Shown piece by piece: positions 9,412 through 18,548 of a DNA stretch of 25,663 nucleotides. Position 1 is the first letter of the stretch; every line of letters starts with the position of its first letter. The notes under the pieces are model-generated. The model did no database searches. It had not been told where the DNA came from and saw only the letters and a list, made by a program, of their open reading frames with translations. A program made the translations under genes and the position numbers. Source of the DNA: Schizochytrium sp. CCTCC M209059 (Eukaryota; Sar; Bigyra; Thraustochytrida; Thraustochytriidae); contig KN805478.1 of assembly GCA_000818945.1 (NCBI GenBank), positions 3,501-29,163 on the forward strand, in the 5' to 3' direction.

Positions 9412-9959
9412 ATGGCAGACGCCCCGTTAGAGGATGCGCGACGGGCTCTGTCCAGCACCACCTCCCGCACCATCTCATTCTACTTCCGCGCAGAGGCAAG
9501 GTAAGTATTGCGCTTCCAGACGTGCGTCATTGAGCTGACGACCATGAGCTAGACCCAAAGACGTAGACTCACATCCGTACCATCAATAATAAGGTCCTCG
9601 CCATGTCGTGCCCGCGTTGCTCAGCGGTCTTTGCTGACTTTGCTGACTGCTGCGTCCGTTCTCAAATGTGGCGTTTGCATATACTACTTTTGCGCATGGT
9701 GCTTGCAGGACACAGGCGATGGCACAGATGCTTGCCATCAGCACGTGGCAAGATGTGCGTCAGAGCCAGCTGGCGAAGCAGACCCGTTCTTTAGTGATTT
9801 CGCTGTCGTACAGCAAGCATGGTTAGGCTTCAAGCACAGCGTCTACATCGCTACATGGCAGAGAAAATCGAGGATGCACAGGTACGTGCCAATGTCCAGA
9901 ACAAGCTGCGCCCACTCCTGAATCCGGACATTTTCGGCGAATACTTCAGGCTCGAATGA
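9412..9959 (+). CDS. Possible small three-exon gene, hypothetical
   Basis: A tentative model. Exon 1 (9412-9500) starts MADAPLEDARRALSSTT and ends at a consensus donor GTAAGT. Exon 2 (9709-9754) follows the acceptor tgcttgcag, and exon 3 (9840-9959) follows caagcacag and ends with LNPDIFGEYFRLE before a stop. The phases agree (89+46+120 nt) and give 84 residues. The second donor (GTGCGT) is weak. The opposite strand is also open with protein-like composition across the same DNA (for example EPEVFAENVRIQEWAQLVLD at about 9877-9936, minus). The strand and even the existence of a gene are therefore unsettled. No domain is recognised. Confidence 0.2.
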
Positions 9960-10795
9960 TTTAAAAGGCCGAAAACTTTTGCGACGTCGGTCATCAAGCT
10001 CTCTGCCTTGTTAAATTGCTCACCGCTGCTCGACATATTTCAAGCTCTCATTCTCTCCACGACCTCGCATGGAATGAAATGTAATGAAATGATCAAAACC
10101 AATCGCCGAACCTCGCTGCAGCCCAGTGTGATGCTAATCCTTTCTCGCGGCCTACGCCGGGCTGGGTCGCTTCCTCAGCACGTGAGCATCCCATCCCGTC
10201 GTCGCGGTTTAAAGAGGTGCTTTCCCCTCGTCGCGCCTTTTTTCTCGCGCTGGCGGCCAGGCGAAAAGGCACGACACCAGCGATGCAATCCTGAGACCGC
10301 GCTGTCCGGCCTACGAGCGACGCCATCCGGTGCTGCACCTGGCCCCGGCCGCGCTCCCCTCGGGCGAAGCGGCCTCGCGCTGGTCGAGTTTTGAAATTCA
10401 AAGAACCTTCAAGTTGAGAGAGTGACAGATAGGCCAGAGAGAGAGAGAGAGGCGCGGAAATTGATCAGAACAGTGCAAGGCAAAGGAAAGCAGCAAGGGG
10501 AACAAAGAGAGAGGGAGACGAGACCCGGCACCATGATGAAGCAGCAGCTGCAGCCGCTGCAGGCGCGACAACCAGAGCCGGATCTCGGCGGAGAGCGCGA
10601 CTGCCGCTGGCGGGTCCGGGCGGCGCGCATCCTGGCCTGGCCTCACGCGCGGTCTCCGCGTCGGGCGGACGGGTGCGCGCGAGCGCGTGCGGCGCCGGCC
10701 CAGCGTCTGTCTCCGCGTGTGCCTCGCAGAAACGCCCCGGCGTGCGTGCGTGCAGGAGTTGCCGTCATCGGCGCCGGTCGCGACCCGCGGCCGCC
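9960..10795. promoter_or_regulatory. Upstream and leader region of the CDPK gene
   Basis: The left part is AT-richer; the right part (from about 10290) is very GC-rich, with a GA tract at 10437-10453. No independent gene is recognised. The region just before the CDPK ATG is gcggccgccATGg, a strong initiation context. A long upstream frame (see 10533-10862) lies in the probable leader. Confidence 0.4.
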
Positions 10796-10862
10796 ATGGG
10801 CCACCGCCACGCGACGCCAGCGCGCGTGGACGCGGGCCTGGCACAAGGCAAGGGCGACGTGA
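10533..10862 (+). other. Upstream open reading frame overlapping CDPK start
   Basis: An ATG in a fair context (ggcaccATGATG) opens a 109-codon frame rich in Arg, Ala and Pro. It runs past the CDPK ATG at 10796 in another frame and stops at 10862. If the transcript begins upstream of 10533, this overlapping frame would be expected to reduce CDPK translation. It may equally be a by-product of GC-rich sequence, or be removed by an unseen leader intron. Confidence 0.3.
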
Positions 10863-12718
10863 AGCTTGCAGGCGTGCGCGAGGACAAGGAAAATGCGGTG
10901 CGCGAGGCGGGCAGAAAGCCCAAGTCTGTACAATTTTCCCAGGACGTGGCCCGTGATGCTACGAGGACCGCGGCGGCGCCGCCGACCACAAAGAAAAACC
11001 TCAACAACAACAACAACAACAACAATAATAATCCCAACAACGAACAACAGGATTCGCGACAATCATGGTCCGTTCTGGACCCTGACAGCGACGAGGCTCG
11101 CCGCAAGGTGTCGGATGATTACGAGGTATCGAGCAAATTGGGCCAGGGCAGCTACGGGAAAGTTCGCTTGGCTACGTGCAAGGCCACAGGAAGGCAAGTG
11201 GCGGTGAAAAGCGTTTTAAAAAAGAACATGCGGCGATTGCAGACGCTGCGTCGCGAGATCTCCATCATGCGCAAGGTCCGCCACCCAAACATTATTCAAC
11301 TCATTGACGTGTACGAGGATGACGCCTTTTTACACATTGTCATGGAGCTCTGCTCCGGAGGCGAGCTCTTTGACAAAATCATTCAAGCAGGTCACTACAC
11401 GGAAGAGGACGCCCGCGCTCTAGTGTACCAAATGCTTGACGCCGTGCAGTACCTGCACGGCATGCACATTGCACATCGGGACCTCAAGCCGGAGAACTTT
11501 CTGTTTGCCTCAGAGGATGCTGGTGCGCCACTCAAACTCATCGACTTTGGTCTCTCGCGATTTTACCAAGACAACTTGTGGATGCGTACGCGTGCGGGCA
11601 CGCCATACTATCTCGCGCCCGAGGTGTTGGAGAAGCGCTACGATAAAAAGTGCGACGTGTGGTCTTGCGGCGTTCTCATGTACATTTTGCTTTGTGGGTA
11701 CCCACCCTTTTATGGCGACAACGAGCGGCAAATTTACAACATGATTCGTCAAGGCGTCTTTGACTTTCCCGAAGCAGAGTGGGGCGCAGTGTCTTCGACG
11801 GCCAAGGATCTCGTTGTGAAATTACTCGATCTTGATCCGCACACGCGTCCAAGCGCCATGGAGGCACTCGAGCACGACTGGTTTCGTGGTCTCCCCGCGC
11901 CGCATCGCCCTGGTGCCGAAGGCGCCCAGGCGGCTGCCATTGCGCGTGCCTCCTCTTCCTCCTTATCAGTGTTGTCGCTCCCTTCATCGACGGCGTCGCC
12001 TCCGGCGTCTGCTGCGCCCTCTCCTTCCTCGGTAGCGTCCAAGGCATCTCCGGCTCCTGTTGCCCCAGAAAGCGTCACTTCCAAGGATGAACAGGCCAGC
12101 ACGAAGATTGAAACCAACAGCAACGACTCCAATACGCCCGTGGCGGTGGCGAGCCCACCATCGTCGCGCCGCTCCGTCGGGCAGACTTCGGCTGCATTGA
12201 CGCAGTCCCTCGATCCGGCCGTTGTGGACCGCCTGCGCAGTTTTGCCAATAGCAACAAGATGAAACGCGCCGCATTGGGCGTCATTGTGCGATACCTCAA
12301 CCGCAAGGAAATCAGTGCGCTCCGTGTCCAGTTCGAGCGCTTTGACGAGGACGGAAATGGCTTTGTCTCAGGAAATGAGCTTGCGCAGGCCATGCGCCGC
12401 GTAGGCCTCGATCCATCAGACGAGGAGGTTGACCACTTGCTTTCTGCGCTCGACGAGGATCACAATGGCAAGATCGACTATGAAGAATTTCTTGCGGCAT
12501 CAATGGACCGTCACGTGTACTTGCGGCAAGAGCTGCTCGAGACGGCATTTCATTATTTTGATGTTTCCAACAAGGGCTGTATCACTGTCCAGGACCTCGA
12601 GGCCAGGCTAGGCGCCGAAGACGCTTCGCTCGTTCAGCATATACTCAAGTCCTGGGACGCCAACGAGGACAATCTGATTAGCTTTGAAGAGTTTGCCAAG
12701 ATGATGAATGAAGGTTAA
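10796..12718 (+). CDS. Calcium-dependent protein kinase (CDPK)
   Basis: A 640-residue Ser/Thr kinase activated directly by calcium through its own calmodulin-like domain. The kinase domain (about 109-363) has GQGSYG (116-121), VAVK with K138, HRDLKPEN (227-234), DFG (250-252) and APE (274-276). A long Ser/Ala/Pro-rich linker of about 100 residues follows. The junction (about 472-510, LDPAVVDRLRSFANSNKMKR) matches the CDPK autoinhibitory segment. Four EF-hands begin at about 517, 553, 589 and 621. The first two have canonical loops; loop 3 ends in D rather than E, and loop 4 has N at position 6 where G is usual. The N-terminus carries an Asn run. I chose the ATG at 10796 for its strong context; it gives Met-Gly, but no Ser/Thr at position 6, so myristoylation is doubtful. 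The linker is longer than in typical CDPKs, where the junction follows the kinase directly. Confidence 0.93.
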   Translation: MGHRHATPARVDAGLAQGKGDVKLAGVREDKENAVREAGRKPKSVQFSQDVARDATRTAAAPPTTKKNLNNNNNNNNNNPNNEQQDSRQSWSVLDPDSDEARRKVSDDYEVSSKLGQGSYGKVRLATCKATGRQVAVKSVLKKNMRRLQTLRREISIMRKVRHPNIIQLIDVYEDDAFLHIVMELCSGGELFDKIIQAGHYTEEDARALVYQMLDAVQYLHGMHIAHRDLKPENFLFASEDAGAPLKLIDFGLSRFYQDNLWMRTRAGTPYYLAPEVLEKRYDKKCDVWSCGVLMYILLCGYPPFYGDNERQIYNMIRQGVFDFPEAEWGAVSSTAKDLVVKLLDLDPHTRPSAMEALEHDWFRGLPAPHRPGAEGAQAAAIARASSSSLSVLSLPSSTASPPASAAPSPSSVASKASPAPVAPESVTSKDEQASTKIETNSNDSNTPVAVASPPSSRRSVGQTSAALTQSLDPAVVDRLRSFANSNKMKRAALGVIVRYLNRKEISALRVQFERFDEDGNGFVSGNELAQAMRRVGLDPSDEEVDHLLSALDEDHNGKIDYEEFLAASMDRHVYLRQELLETAFHYFDVSNKGCITVQDLEARLGAEDASLVQHILKSWDANEDNLISFEEFAKMMNEG

Positions 12719-13276
12719 CGGATAACATGAAATCAAAGTGAAAATTTAAAAAAAACAAAAAAACAGAGCTGCTCTTTGTTTTCATCATCATCAAACAAAC
12801 GCAAAGAGAACATAGGCTCTGAACCTTGCTTAGATGTTTCGCGAATTGAGTTCACGTAGCAAACGTACGCATGCAACAAGATGCGGTTGGTTCGCGCAAA
12901 AAAGGAGAAGAATGGAACAAACCGTAGAAGAAGGTGGTTTTGACACTACATTTCATCCGGCGCGCTTTGTCTTTGGGCGATCATCGTGGTTACGTTATAA
13001 AAAAATAATTTCACAATCTTGTTGTTGATTTTGACATTTCCATCGGACGCGCTTTGTCTTTGGGGCGATCTCGGGCTTTGTGTAAAGGAGTCCGACGGCA
13101 GAAAATGAACGAGTTTTGTCTATTCGTGATCGATTTCGTCCCTTTTGCCTCTTTGAGGTGGTGGGGTGATCGAGGGTTCTCAAAGGATGCGCTTTCGTTC
13201 TTGAATGAGAAAAAGATGTGGTTGGCCCGGGCGTGAGATGATCAATCGTGAACAATACCTTGACCTTTTAAACGCA
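12719..13276. other. Intergenic region between CDPK and BUD32
   Basis: The first 60 bp after the CDPK stop are A-rich and probably form its 3' end. An AT-rich patch (ttataaaaaaataattt) lies near 12995-13011. No gene is supported. It contains the direct repeat listed separately. Two in-frame ATGs (13205 and 13238) lie upstream of my chosen BUD32 start. Confidence 0.4.
12938..13073. repeat. Imperfect direct repeat, 91 bp apart
   Basis: The sequence ttttgacatt-catcgg-cgcgctttgtctttgggcgatc occurs at about 12938-12982 and again at about 13029-13070 with a few differences. It lies 200-340 bp upstream of the BUD32 start. It could be a duplicated promoter element or a simple local duplication. Confidence 0.7.
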
Positions 13277-14159
13277 ATGGCAATGGCGCGGTCGCTGACA
13301 CTCGGCGGCGAGGCCGTCGAGCTCGGCGCGCTCATGGCGCAGGGCGCCGAGGCGGTACGTCAGACAGACAGAATGACAGACAGATAGACAGAGAGAGAGA
13401 TTGATCAATCGATCGATCGGTTGTCAGACAAACAAACAGAGGAGTCGGCAAGGAAGACGGACCCGACCACGCAATGGTGACTAACCAACCCACGTCGTCG
13501 CGTGCGCGCAGAAGCTCTACTCGTGCAGCTACCGAGGCAAGGACGCCGTGGTCAAGGAGCGCATCCCCAAGGCGTACAGGCACCCCGAGTTAGAGGCACA
13601 GCTAACCAAGTCTCGTTTCACACAAGAAGTTCGCTGCGCAGCTCGCGCCCAAGAGGTGGGCGTCGATACGCCTAATGTGCTATACTCTGATCCTGTCCAG
13701 GGTATCATCGTCATGGAAAAAATAGACGGTCGCCCACTACGCGAAGTGTTCGACGATGCAGCACTCAAACCCGCCAAGGCCATCGAGCTAGGCCAAGCTC
13801 TGGGCAGAGCTGTCGCCAAGCTACACAATGCAAACATTATTCATGGAGACCTGACAACGTCGAACGCCATGCTGCGCCACGACGGAGCTCTTGTCTTGCT
13901 CGATTTTGGGCTTTCCAAGGTGGATCTCAGCGCGGAGGAAAAGGCTGTCGACATGTACGTTTTGCAACGAGCCTTTACGTCGACTCACCCCGACACCGAG
14001 GCAGTCTTTGACGAGCTGCTCGCAGCTTATCTGGCTGCGCTTTCCGACGCGGACCGTGAAAAGGTTGCCAAAAAGTTCCCCAAGGTCCAACAACGTGGGC
14101 GCAAGAAGCGTCCGCCTCCCGATGCGGTAGCAGCTACGCCTGCCGCTTCGTCGTCGTAG
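13277..14159 (+). CDS. BUD32/TP53RK-type atypical kinase (KEOPS subunit)
   Basis: Two exons, 13277-13354 and 13512-14159, join in phase 0 to give 241 residues, close to the usual size of this family. BUD32 is a subunit of the KEOPS complex, which with Kae1 makes N6-threonylcarbamoyladenosine on tRNAs that read ANN codons. The joined protein begins with the family's glycine-rich-loop equivalent, LMAQGAEAKLYSC, which spans the splice junction. It has VVKER (catalytic K41), the catalytic loop HGDLTTSN (137-144), DFGLSKVD (157 on) and the conserved basic tail KKFPKVQQRGRKK. A 15-residue Pro/Ala/Ser extension follows the tail. Starts at 13238 or 13205 in the same frame are possible; 13277 gives the N-terminus closest to the family. 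Confidence 0.92.
13355..13511 (+). other. Intron in BUD32 gene
   Basis: The donor is gtacgt and the acceptor is gcgcgcag; the length is 157 bp. Removing it restores the BUD32 N-terminal lobe in frame. The intron begins with a (cagacaga)n run and contains a GA tract and a gatcaatcgatcgatcgg palindromic run. Confidence 0.9.
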
Positions 14160-14275
14160 ACCCAAGCGCTTGTGATCTTCTCGCGGGTCAAGGATCGATT
14201 CATTTGCCTGCCGAGTAATTTCTGCTCAAACAGACAACAAATTTCCCCCAAGTAACGAACAAAGCCTTGCCTCTC

Positions 14276-14312
<37 letters not shown>
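14276..14312. repeat. (CTTG)n microsatellite
   Basis: About nine tandem cttg units downstream of BUD32 and upstream of the assembly gap. Confidence 0.95.
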
Positions 14313-14313
<1 letters not shown>

Positions 14314-14511
14314 CCCACGGGAACCCCGGCGGTTCAACCCGACACAGAACCTCTCAATTCTTACTCTTACTCTTCTCGTTTTAGACCCTTCCTCCAGCTT
14401 CATTTCTTCTCAACCGCAATAAAGGCATTCCTCCCCTCGCAGTCACGGCAACATCCCCTCTCTGCCCTGCTCGCCCGCCGTCGCCTGTCCTCCGGCAGCC
14501 CCTGCTCCTTT

Positions 14512-14826
14512 NNNNNNNNNNNNNNNNNNNNNNNNNNNNNNNNNNNNNNNNNNNNNNNNNNNNNNNNNNNNNNNNNNNNNNNNNNNNNNNNNNNNNNNNN
14601 NNNNNNNNNNNNNNNNNNNNNNNNNNNNNNNNNNNNNNNNNNNNNNNNNNNNNNNNNNNNNNNNNNNNNNNNNNNNNNNNNNNNNNNNNNNNNNNNNNNN
14701 NNNNNNNNNNNNNNNNNNNNNNNNNNNNNNNNNNNNNNNNNNNNNNNNNNNNNNNNNNNNNNNNNNNNNNNNNNNNNNNNNNNNNNNNNNNNNNNNNNNN
14801 NNNNNNNNNNNNNNNNNNNNNNNNNN
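14512..14826. other. Assembly gap (315 N)
   Basis: A run of undetermined bases. The flanks are pyrimidine-rich on the left and GGC/GGA-rich on the right, so the gap probably covers a GC-rich, repetitive 5' region of the gene that follows. The N length may be an estimate. Confidence 1.
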
Positions 14827-14868
14827 CGGGCGGGCGGCGGCGGCGGAGGCGCGGCGACCGCGTGCGGC

Positions 14869-16479
14869 ATGGCCGGCGAGGTCCCGGCCGCCGCGGGCGA
14901 GCAGGATCCCCGGCCCGCGGAGCTCGAGACCGCCGCGGCAGAAGACGCCGTTACGAAGCTCGACGAGACGGCCGAGCACCGCGAAGACGACGACGACGAC
15001 GACGAAGACGACGACGAACACGACGACGAACACGACGGCGGCGACGACGATGGGGGAGAGGCTGCCGCGGATGCCGTCGCTGTCAAGACAGAGGCAGAGG
15101 CAGAGACGGAGACAGAGGTCGCGGCGCGAGAGGACGGTGAGCAAGCTGAGGGAGAACAAGACGAAGATGACAATGACAAGCTCGTAGAGGAAGAGGACGA
15201 GCACGTCGCGAATGGCGACAACATCGAGAACGTGAACGAGGACAACAAGCTTCACGGGTATCAGCAGTCTAGCAGCGACCATGATGCCAAGCTCTCCGAA
15301 GAGACGCACCGCGCTCCGATCGAGGACAACGGCCGCGAAGAAATCGAGGATAAGCGACCAGACCACGATGAAGATGATTCCGAGCCCGTGGCGAACGTCA
15401 CCGCCGCTGCTAATGGTACTGATGCTGATGTTGGCGATGATGCTGCCCCAACAGCCGGAAGCGCAAGCAGTGGCGCTGGCACGGAGGACGTCGTCGCGGA
15501 TGATACGGGCGAGCCACAGCCGCAACCGCAGTTGCAGCAGCTCAACGAGAAGACACACAAGCAGGCCGACGAGGCACTGCACAAACAGTCGTTGGCGGGC
15601 AGCAGCAGCACGCTGGCTGCCGCCAAAGCAGCCAAGGCAGCAGCAAGTCTGGCCGCTAAGGCAAGCAGTGGCGGTGAGCCGTCGACCGGCGCGGCGTCCT
15701 TGCCGCGTCTGGCACCCAGGGTCCGGGGCGGGTCCTCGCGCCACGGAACCATGCGACCAATGACGTTTGGCGGAACGAGTAATAAACGCCTCAGCTTGTC
15801 GCTGAGGCACCTCGAGGACCACGATTCGCGCCCATGTCCCTCGCCCCGTTTCGAAAAAATACACGAGAATGCCAAGTCACGCGAACAGCTTACTTCCACG
15901 TTGCAATCTGTTCTGTCTGTGCTCAGCGACGCGCGGCTCGCAAGTGCAAACAATAACCAGTGTACCTTACAAACCGTTGCGCAGCTCGAGCAATGTTCTC
16001 AACAACCATTGTCGCAGGCGCCCGCGGTCCCATTACGCCAGCTCGAAAATGTTGTCAAGCAACGTGTTCATGCTGCACAAAACGCCTATGGCCTGGTCAA
16101 AGGCCTCGACTTGCAGCCGAGGCGAGCGCCTTCCGCGCTTCAGCCGGCGTCGCCGCTACCAGAACCCAAACCTTCCGAGGCAGTCGTTGACGAAACAGCA
16201 ATCAAGGAGGTCCGTGCTCAGCTCGCTGCGTCGGAAGAGAGGGTTCGCGCACTCGAAAAGAATGCGAGCGTCAGCAAAGATGAGACGGCCATCGTCGAGG
16301 TTCGCGCCCAGCTCGCCGCTTCAGAAAAAAGAGTACGTGCTCTCGAAGGTGAATTGCGTAAAGAGCGCGCGAGCCGTCTCGAGGCCCTTGCAAAGGAACG
16401 TCAGCGCACCTTATTGGCCGGAAGTGCGTCCGCCTTCATCACCTTTCTCGCCTTTTTCTTGGCTTCCGAGCCACAATAA
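14869..16479 (+). CDS. Tail-anchored acidic coiled-coil protein, hypothetical
   Basis: From the first ATG after the gap the frame gives 536 residues. The N-terminal part (about 1-200) is extremely acidic, with long Asp/Glu runs. The middle is Ala/Ser/Gln-rich with a short basic patch around the Arg-Gly-Gly-Ser stretch. Residues about 441-514 form a predicted coiled coil made of two near-copies of EVRAQLAASE(E/K)RVRALE. The protein ends with one hydrophobic segment (LLAGSASAFITFLAFFLA, about 515-532) and four more residues, the layout of a tail-anchored protein facing the cytosol from an internal membrane. The frame is also open from 14827 to 14868, so the true start could lie inside the gap. 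I recognise no family; a tethering or scaffold role is only a guess. Confidence 0.75.
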   Translation: MAGEVPAAAGEQDPRPAELETAAAEDAVTKLDETAEHREDDDDDDEDDDEHDDEHDGGDDDGGEAAADAVAVKTEAEAETETEVAAREDGEQAEGEQDEDDNDKLVEEEDEHVANGDNIENVNEDNKLHGYQQSSSDHDAKLSEETHRAPIEDNGREEIEDKRPDHDEDDSEPVANVTAAANGTDADVGDDAAPTAGSASSGAGTEDVVADDTGEPQPQPQLQQLNEKTHKQADEALHKQSLAGSSSTLAAAKAAKAAASLAAKASSGGEPSTGAASLPRLAPRVRGGSSRHGTMRPMTFGGTSNKRLSLSLRHLEDHDSRPCPSPRFEKIHENAKSREQLTSTLQSVLSVLSDARLASANNNQCTLQTVAQLEQCSQQPLSQAPAVPLRQLENVVKQRVHAAQNAYGLVKGLDLQPRRAPSALQPASPLPEPKPSEAVVDETAIKEVRAQLAASEERVRALEKNASVSKDETAIVEVRAQLAASEKRVRALEGELRKERASRLEALAKERQRTLLAGSASAFITFLAFFLASEPQ

Positions 16480-16930
16480 GTCCTCTATGTCTTCTTATCG
16501 TGAGCTGTGTGATGCATGATAAACATTTTCCGTTGCCCTTGCTCGTTTTTGGCCTTCTTCGTTATTGCCACATACCGTCCGCGGCTTTTCTCCAAGATTT
16601 TTACTCGCAGTTGGGCATCGCCATGGAAGAAGAAGAAAATCTTGCTTTTCATAGGCATCATTCTTTCCTTGTTGTCAATGCAATGTGCTTTCGGTCTCTT
16701 TGCGTCATAAATTGACGCTTCATGTCAGACTGCGAAATGGCGACTCGTATCAACTTGTCAACCTCTGTCGAGTCTGTGGCCCATATATTCCCTGAAACTT
16801 GACGACCATTCTGTCATTCGGTTCTCACAAAAAAAAAGAGTTTTCAATGTTAGAATATTAGAATCATGCAAAGAACCACAGGCTTGTCATCTTGCAACGA
16901 CATGCACGCGTTCCACCGAGAACAAGAAGT
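16480..16930. other. Intergenic region between convergent genes
   Basis: An AT-richer stretch between the coiled-coil gene (plus) and ARMC1 (minus), likely holding both 3' ends. A short A-run near 16830 and ttagaatattagaatc near 16850 are the only notable features. No gene is seen. Confidence 0.5.
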
Positions 16931-18016
16931 CTAGTATCCCATGAGCCATGACGAGGCATTGGACAATGCGCTGCTCATTTTTCCAATGAGACGCGAGCTT
17001 TTCTCGAGCTTTCGCGCCTCCTCCTCCCTACGTTGCTGCTCAAGTCGGGCTTCCAAGCTGCTAAAGCCGTGTCTCGCGAGGCGAGCCCCCTCCTCGCTCA
17101 GATCGTCATCATAGTCTGATTCCTCGAGATACTCTGGGTAATCGTCGTCTTCGACTTCGTCACCGTCAAAGCCACCGTAGCCTTGGTCGTTCTCGCAGTT
17201 ATCACTATAGTCGTCGCCGTCCTCCTTGGTCTCGGTCACATGCGAGCGCGCGGCGCCCGGCGCAACGACAACCTTGGCCAGATGGCCTGCAAGAGAGAGC
17301 GCGCGGACGAGAGCTCGCTCCACAGTGTCAACCTCGTCGCGCGTTCCAATGCGAACAAAACCTCGAGAAGGGTTTGCTGTGACGGAAATGACGCCCTGGA
17401 CCTTGATGACGACCGTTTCGACTTCGGACCGAACCTCATAGTTCTCGAGTCCGTCCATGGCGAGTGTAATGGTCTCCAGCGAGCGGCTGGGCTTCGAAAA
17501 GGAGATCTCACGCCCGGCGCCAAGCCAGTCGTTGTCTCGCGCACTGGCAAAAGGGTCGCACTTCTTCTTGCGGACACTATGGCGCCACCCAGACGTGGCA
17601 TTTGTACAGTCTACATTTTCCGCGTCCACGTTATTTTCCTCGTCTTCGTCTCCGACGCTGCTCTCTCCACTTGGGTAGCCGCGCACAGGAACGCCGAGGT
17701 TGGCAAGAGTACCGCGCGCGAACTCGTCGAGCCTTGGGCTTTCGTGTGATCGGGTCTGCGCGAGCTTGACGTTTTTCACGAGCGCGGGGAACTCCCGCAT
17801 CGCCGTCTTGTTCTTCGGGTGGCTCGACAAGAATTGCAGAGCACGCGTCGCAATGAGCACCACGTCAATGTCCTCATGCTGCACATACTGCACGAGGCCT
17901 GCCAGACACCCTTGCTCCTGCACAATAAAAGGCTGATTGTCTGGGTCTTGCGCGAGCGTCAGCAGCTGTTTCGCAATGGCTCTGCTGTTTGGGACGTCAA
18001 TCCCGGCCGTGTCCAT
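16931..18016 (-). CDS. ARMC1 homologue (armadillo repeat protein 1)
   Basis: A 361-residue protein. The N-terminal armadillo segment (about 10-105) contains LAQDPDNQPFIVQEQGCLAG, very close to the matching stretch of animal ARMC1, which is known to associate with mitochondria and the MICOS/MIB bridging complex. Residues about 180-252 (ETITLAMDGLENYEVR, VVIKVQGVISVT, FVRIG) match the ferredoxin-like, HMA-like second domain of ARMC1. The extreme C-terminus, SSALSNASSWLMGY, resembles the short aromatic tail of the animal protein (ASWL). Between these lie acidic inserts (about 118-140 and 262-308), longer than in animals, and a charged helix (about 318-342). I chose the ATG at 18016 (caccATGg) over an in-frame Arg-rich extension to 18160, because it begins where the family similarity begins. 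It is divergent from the BPNT1-type gene. Confidence 0.85.
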   Translation of the reverse strand: MDTAGIDVPNSRAIAKQLLTLAQDPDNQPFIVQEQGCLAGLVQYVQHEDIDVVLIATRALQFLSSHPKNKTAMREFPALVKNVKLAQTRSHESPRLDEFARGTLANLGVPVRGYPSGESSVGDEDEENNVDAENVDCTNATSGWRHSVRKKKCDPFASARDNDWLGAGREISFSKPSRSLETITLAMDGLENYEVRSEVETVVIKVQGVISVTANPSRGFVRIGTRDEVDTVERALVRALSLAGHLAKVVVAPGAARSHVTETKEDGDDYSDNCENDQGYGGFDGDEVEDDDYPEYLEESDYDDDLSEEGARLARHGFSSLEARLEQQRREEEARKLEKSSRLIGKMSSALSNASSWLMGY

Positions 18017-18548
18017 GGTGTCCTGCCCTGCGCTTCTCTGCGCTATGCCTTGTACGCTGTCCGCCGTCCCTCTGCTCTGCTCTGCTCCGCTCCGCTCTGC
18101 TCTGCCCGCACGGCGCGGCGCACGCGCGCGACGGCGAGTGCTCGTTTCCTTTCCTTGCAATGCGGTTCTGGCCCCCCAGCCCGCTCACCTCACCGACAAC
18201 TTCTCCAAAGAAAGGCCAGACTACATACAGCCAGGAGGAGACGCGGGCTCTTTTATGTTCTTGCAGTGCTGGCGCGGGTCTGTCGCTCTCTAGAGGAGAC
18301 AAAGGCTCGCGCCTGTCCGTGCTCGCTCGCTCGCTCGCTCTCTTGCTCTGCATCCCATGCCGCGCTGCGCCGAGTGGGGCAAGAAACGGCGCCCCAAACG
18401 GTGTGCACCGCCGAGTTCTGGCCCAAGCGCACGGACGCGTCGCGCCGGGCCGTTTGGGGCACTTTAATTTGGATTTGCGAAAAAAGAAAAAGAGTGGAAA
18501 AACTATCCCAAAACAGGAAAACGCGCACAGGGACCGACCGTCAAGCTC
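18017..18548. promoter_or_regulatory. Divergent intergenic region, ARMC1 / BPNT1
   Basis: This 532-bp interval separates two divergently transcribed gene starts, so it should hold both promoters. It includes a (tctgc)n pentanucleotide repeat at 18071-18105 next to the ARMC1 start and a (gctc)n run near 18320-18345. I see no convincing TATA box. Confidence 0.5.

Noticed and set aside
12834..13028. Small plus frame starting MFRELSSRSKRTHAT
   Set aside because: AT-rich, with no similarity to any domain; it overlaps the direct repeat and probable promoter DNA.
14320..14345. ggttcaacccgac resembling a tRNA T-loop
   Set aside because: The flanking bases do not form a T-stem and no acceptor or anticodon arm is visible.
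17183..17749. Plus-strand frame of 188 codons inside ARMC1
   Set aside because: It is antisense to a well-supported gene and shows no motif of its own.
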